A stretch of DNA of 15,726 nucleotides. Origin: Leclercia sp. UBA7405. Its GTDB lineage: Bacteria; Pseudomonadota; Gammaproteobacteria; Enterobacterales; Enterobacteriaceae. The notes beneath the pieces are model-generated. The model was given only the letters and a program-made list of their open reading frames with translations. It was not told where the DNA came from and ran no database searches. Location of the stretch: positions 1 through 15,726 of the forward strand of contig DKMV01000299.1 in assembly GCA_002469605.1 (NCBI GenBank). The letters run 5' to 3'. Below are positions 14,361 through 15,726 of the stretch, piece by piece (the stretch's first letter is position 1; every line of letters starts with the position of its first letter). The position numbers and the translations under genes were made by a program.

Positions 14361-14385
14361 TAAAGTTACATGAAAGGAAATCGCT

Positions 14386-15576
14386 ATGCTTGACGCACAA
14401 ACCATCGCTACGGTTAAAGCCACCATTCCACTGCTGGTCGAAACCGGTCCTAAACTTACCGCCCATTTTTACGATCGCATGTTCGCCCACAATCCGGAGC
14501 TCAAAGAGATTTTCAATATGAGCAACCAGCGTAACGGCGATCAGCGTGAGGCCCTGTTCAACGCTATCGCCGCCTACGCCAGCAATATCGAAAACCTGCC
14601 GGCGCTGCTGCCAGCGGTAGAGAAAATTGCCCAGAAGCACACCAGCTTCCAGATTAAACCCGAGCAGTACAACATCGTGGGCGAACATCTGCTGGCGACT
14701 CTCGACGAGATGTTCAGCCCGGGTCAGGAAGTGCTGGATGCCTGGGGCAAAGCCTACGGCGTGCTGGCCAATGTGTTTATCAACCGCGAAGCGCAGATCT
14801 ACAGCGAGCACGCCAGCAAGAAAGGCGGCTGGGAAGGGACCCGCCCCTTCCGTATTGTGGAAAAAACCCCGCGCAGCGCGCTGATCACCAGCTTTGAGTT
14901 TGAGCCGGTCGACGGGCAGCCGGTGGCCGACTACCAGCCGGGCCAGTACCTTGCCGTGTGGCTGAAGCCGGAAGGTTTCCCGCATCAGGAGATCCGTCAA
15001 TACTCCCTGACCCGCAGTCCGAACGGCAAGAGCTACCGTATCGCGGTGAAACGCGAGGAAGGTGGTCAGGTCTCCACCTGGCTGCATAACGAAGCGAAAG
15101 TGGGTGACGTGGTACATCTCGCGGCCCCGGCGGGTGATTTCTTTATGGCGGTGGATGCAAATACCCCGGTTACGCTGATCTCCGCGGGCGTCGGCCAGAC
15201 CCCGATGCTGGCGATGCTCGATACCCTGGCGAAAAATAAGCACGCCGTCCAGGTAAACTGGCTCCACGCCGCTGAAAACGGTGATGTGCACGCTTTTGAC
15301 GACGAAGTGAAAGCGCTTGCCGCCGAGCTGCCGCATTTCGCCGCCCATACCTGGTATCGCCTGCCGACCGATGCGGATCGCGAGGCGATGCGTTTTACCA
15401 GCGAAGGATTGATGGAGCTGGCGCAGCTTGAAGGGCTGTTTAATGCGCCGGAGATGGAGTTTTATCTGTGCGGCCCGGTGGTGTTTATGCAGTTTGCGGC
15501 GAAGCAGCTGGTGGCGCAGGGGGTGAGTGTAGATAAGATTCATTATGAGTGTTTTGGACCGCATAAGGTGCTGTGA
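14386..15576 (+). CDS. hmp: Nitric oxide dioxygenase / flavohemoglobin Hmp
   Basis: Cytoplasmic flavohemoprotein that converts NO and O2 to nitrate using NAD(P)H, protecting against nitrosative stress. The 396 residues match E. coli Hmp in length. The globin domain (1-140) has the haem-pocket residues Tyr29, Gln53, proximal His85 (AQKHTSF) and Tyr95. The FAD-binding domain carries GQYLAVW (186-192) and RQYSLTR (204-210). The NAD-binding domain carries [17 protein letters not shown] and YLCGPVVFM near the C-terminus. ATG 14386 is preceded by AAAGGA (14373-14378). It is divergent from glyA and under a predicted NsrR-controlled promoter. Confidence 0.98.
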   Translation: MLDAQTIATVKATIPLLVETGPKLTAHFYDRMFAHNPELKEIFNMSNQRNGDQREALFNAIAAYASNIENLPALLPAVEKIAQKHTSFQIKPEQYNIVGEHLLATLDEMFSPGQEVLDAWGKAYGVLANVFINREAQIYSEHASKKGGWEGTRPFRIVEKTPRSALITSFEFEPVDGQPVADYQPGQYLAVWLKPEGFPHQEIRQYSLTRSPNGKSYRIAVKREEGGQVSTWLHNEAKVGDVVHLAAPAGDFFMAVDANTPVTLISAGVGQTPMLAMLDTLAKNKHAVQVNWLHAAENGDVHAFDDEVKALAAELPHFAAHTWYRLPTDADREAMRFTSEGLMELAQLEGLFNAPEMEFYLCGPVVFMQFAAKQLVAQGVSVDKIHYECFGPHKVL

Positions 15577-15671
15577 GGATTGTGGTTGGTCCGTAGTTTG
15601 TTGCTGCTCCGTAGACTGTTCCGTTCACTTTACGAACGGTAGAAAATAGCGCAACAGAACACGTGAACGGG
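15577..15671 (+). other. hmp 3' untranslated tail with repeats and alternative stems
   Basis: This gene-free stretch has two TCCGTAG copies (15590-15596 and 15608-15614, 18 bp apart). It also has a hairpin CCGTTC/GAACGG (15621-15626 with 15634-15639). The left arm, extended to CCGTTCAC (15621-15628), can instead pair with GTGAACGG (15663-15670) next to the terminator. No coding sequence is seen. Confidence 0.5.
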
Positions 15672-15698
15672 AAAAGGGGGCCACCGCGGCCCCCTTTT
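15672..15698. terminator. Strong symmetrical terminator after hmp
   Basis: An 11-bp stem, AAAAGGGGGCC (15672-15682) with GGCCCCCTTTT (15688-15698), closes a 5-nt loop and carries T4 on both strands. It ends hmp and can also end a convergent gene beyond the window; in E. coli the next gene, glnB, is convergent. Confidence 0.9.
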
Positions 15699-15726
15699 CA
15701 ATCCCCGCGGCCCCGCAAAGAAATCG

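Noticed and set aside
14314..15564. 416-codon open frame antisense to hmp
   Set aside because: Covers almost exactly the well-supported hmp gene, gives no recognisable protein family, and is the kind of long open antisense frame expected in GC-rich enterobacterial codon use.

Overview
The window looks like a chromosomal segment of an enterobacterium (Enterobacteriaceae, Klebsiella/Enterobacter-like). The flanking genes trmJ, suhB, csiE, hcaT, glyA and hmp stand in the same order and orientation as I remember for Escherichia coli K-12. The proteins differ from E. coli at many positions; GlyA, for example, has AQGGHLTHG where E. coli has AHGGHLTHG. Codon use is GC-rich throughout. I see no insertion sequence, tRNA, rRNA, CRISPR array or phage gene. 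The species cannot be fixed from the sequence alone.

Layout. (1) 1-1562: the 3'-truncated tRNA methyltransferase gene trmJ (-), divergent from suhB (+). (2) 1606-3215: a two-gene metal-transport unit (-), made of a periplasmic DUF1007 protein and a NicO-family membrane protein. It resembles the ZevA/ZevB pair of Haemophilus and sits where E. coli K-12 carries yfhR. (3) 3340-4617: csiE (+), whose product reads as a degenerate PRD-type regulator. Its stop codon overlaps that of hcaT (-, 4614-5750). The hca phenylpropionate catabolic genes that accompany hcaT in E. coli are absent. (4) 5823-12757: a carbohydrate module equivalent to the E. coli yph cluster: yphB-like aldose epimerase, a sugar-porter MFS transporter and yphG (all -), with the ROK regulator yphH divergent (+). 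The E. coli ABC transporter and dehydrogenase genes (yphC-F) are replaced by the single MFS gene. (5) 12828-15576: glyA (-) and hmp (+), sharing a 304-bp control region with a consensus-perfect PurR box and a clear NsrR operator. The tail after hmp ends in a strong symmetrical terminator.

How the genes may work together. The yph module has an importer, an anomer-interconverting enzyme, a large cytoplasmic protein of unknown activity with a mutarotase-like N-terminal domain and TPR-like repeats, and a repressor-type regulator. This fits import and intracellular processing of one sugar or small glycoside whose identity is not known. yphB overlaps the MFS gene by one base and yphG lies 71 bp upstream on the same strand, so the three are probably one operon driven from the yphG-yphH intergenic region. 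The DUF1007/NicO pair is likely a transition-metal (zinc, nickel or cobalt) system.

The most interesting points are the transporter swap in the yph module, the shared mutarotase-like motif in YphB and YphG, candidate operators for YphH, the regulator-like architecture of CsiE, and the DUF1007 protein whose mature form should begin with His-Pro-His.
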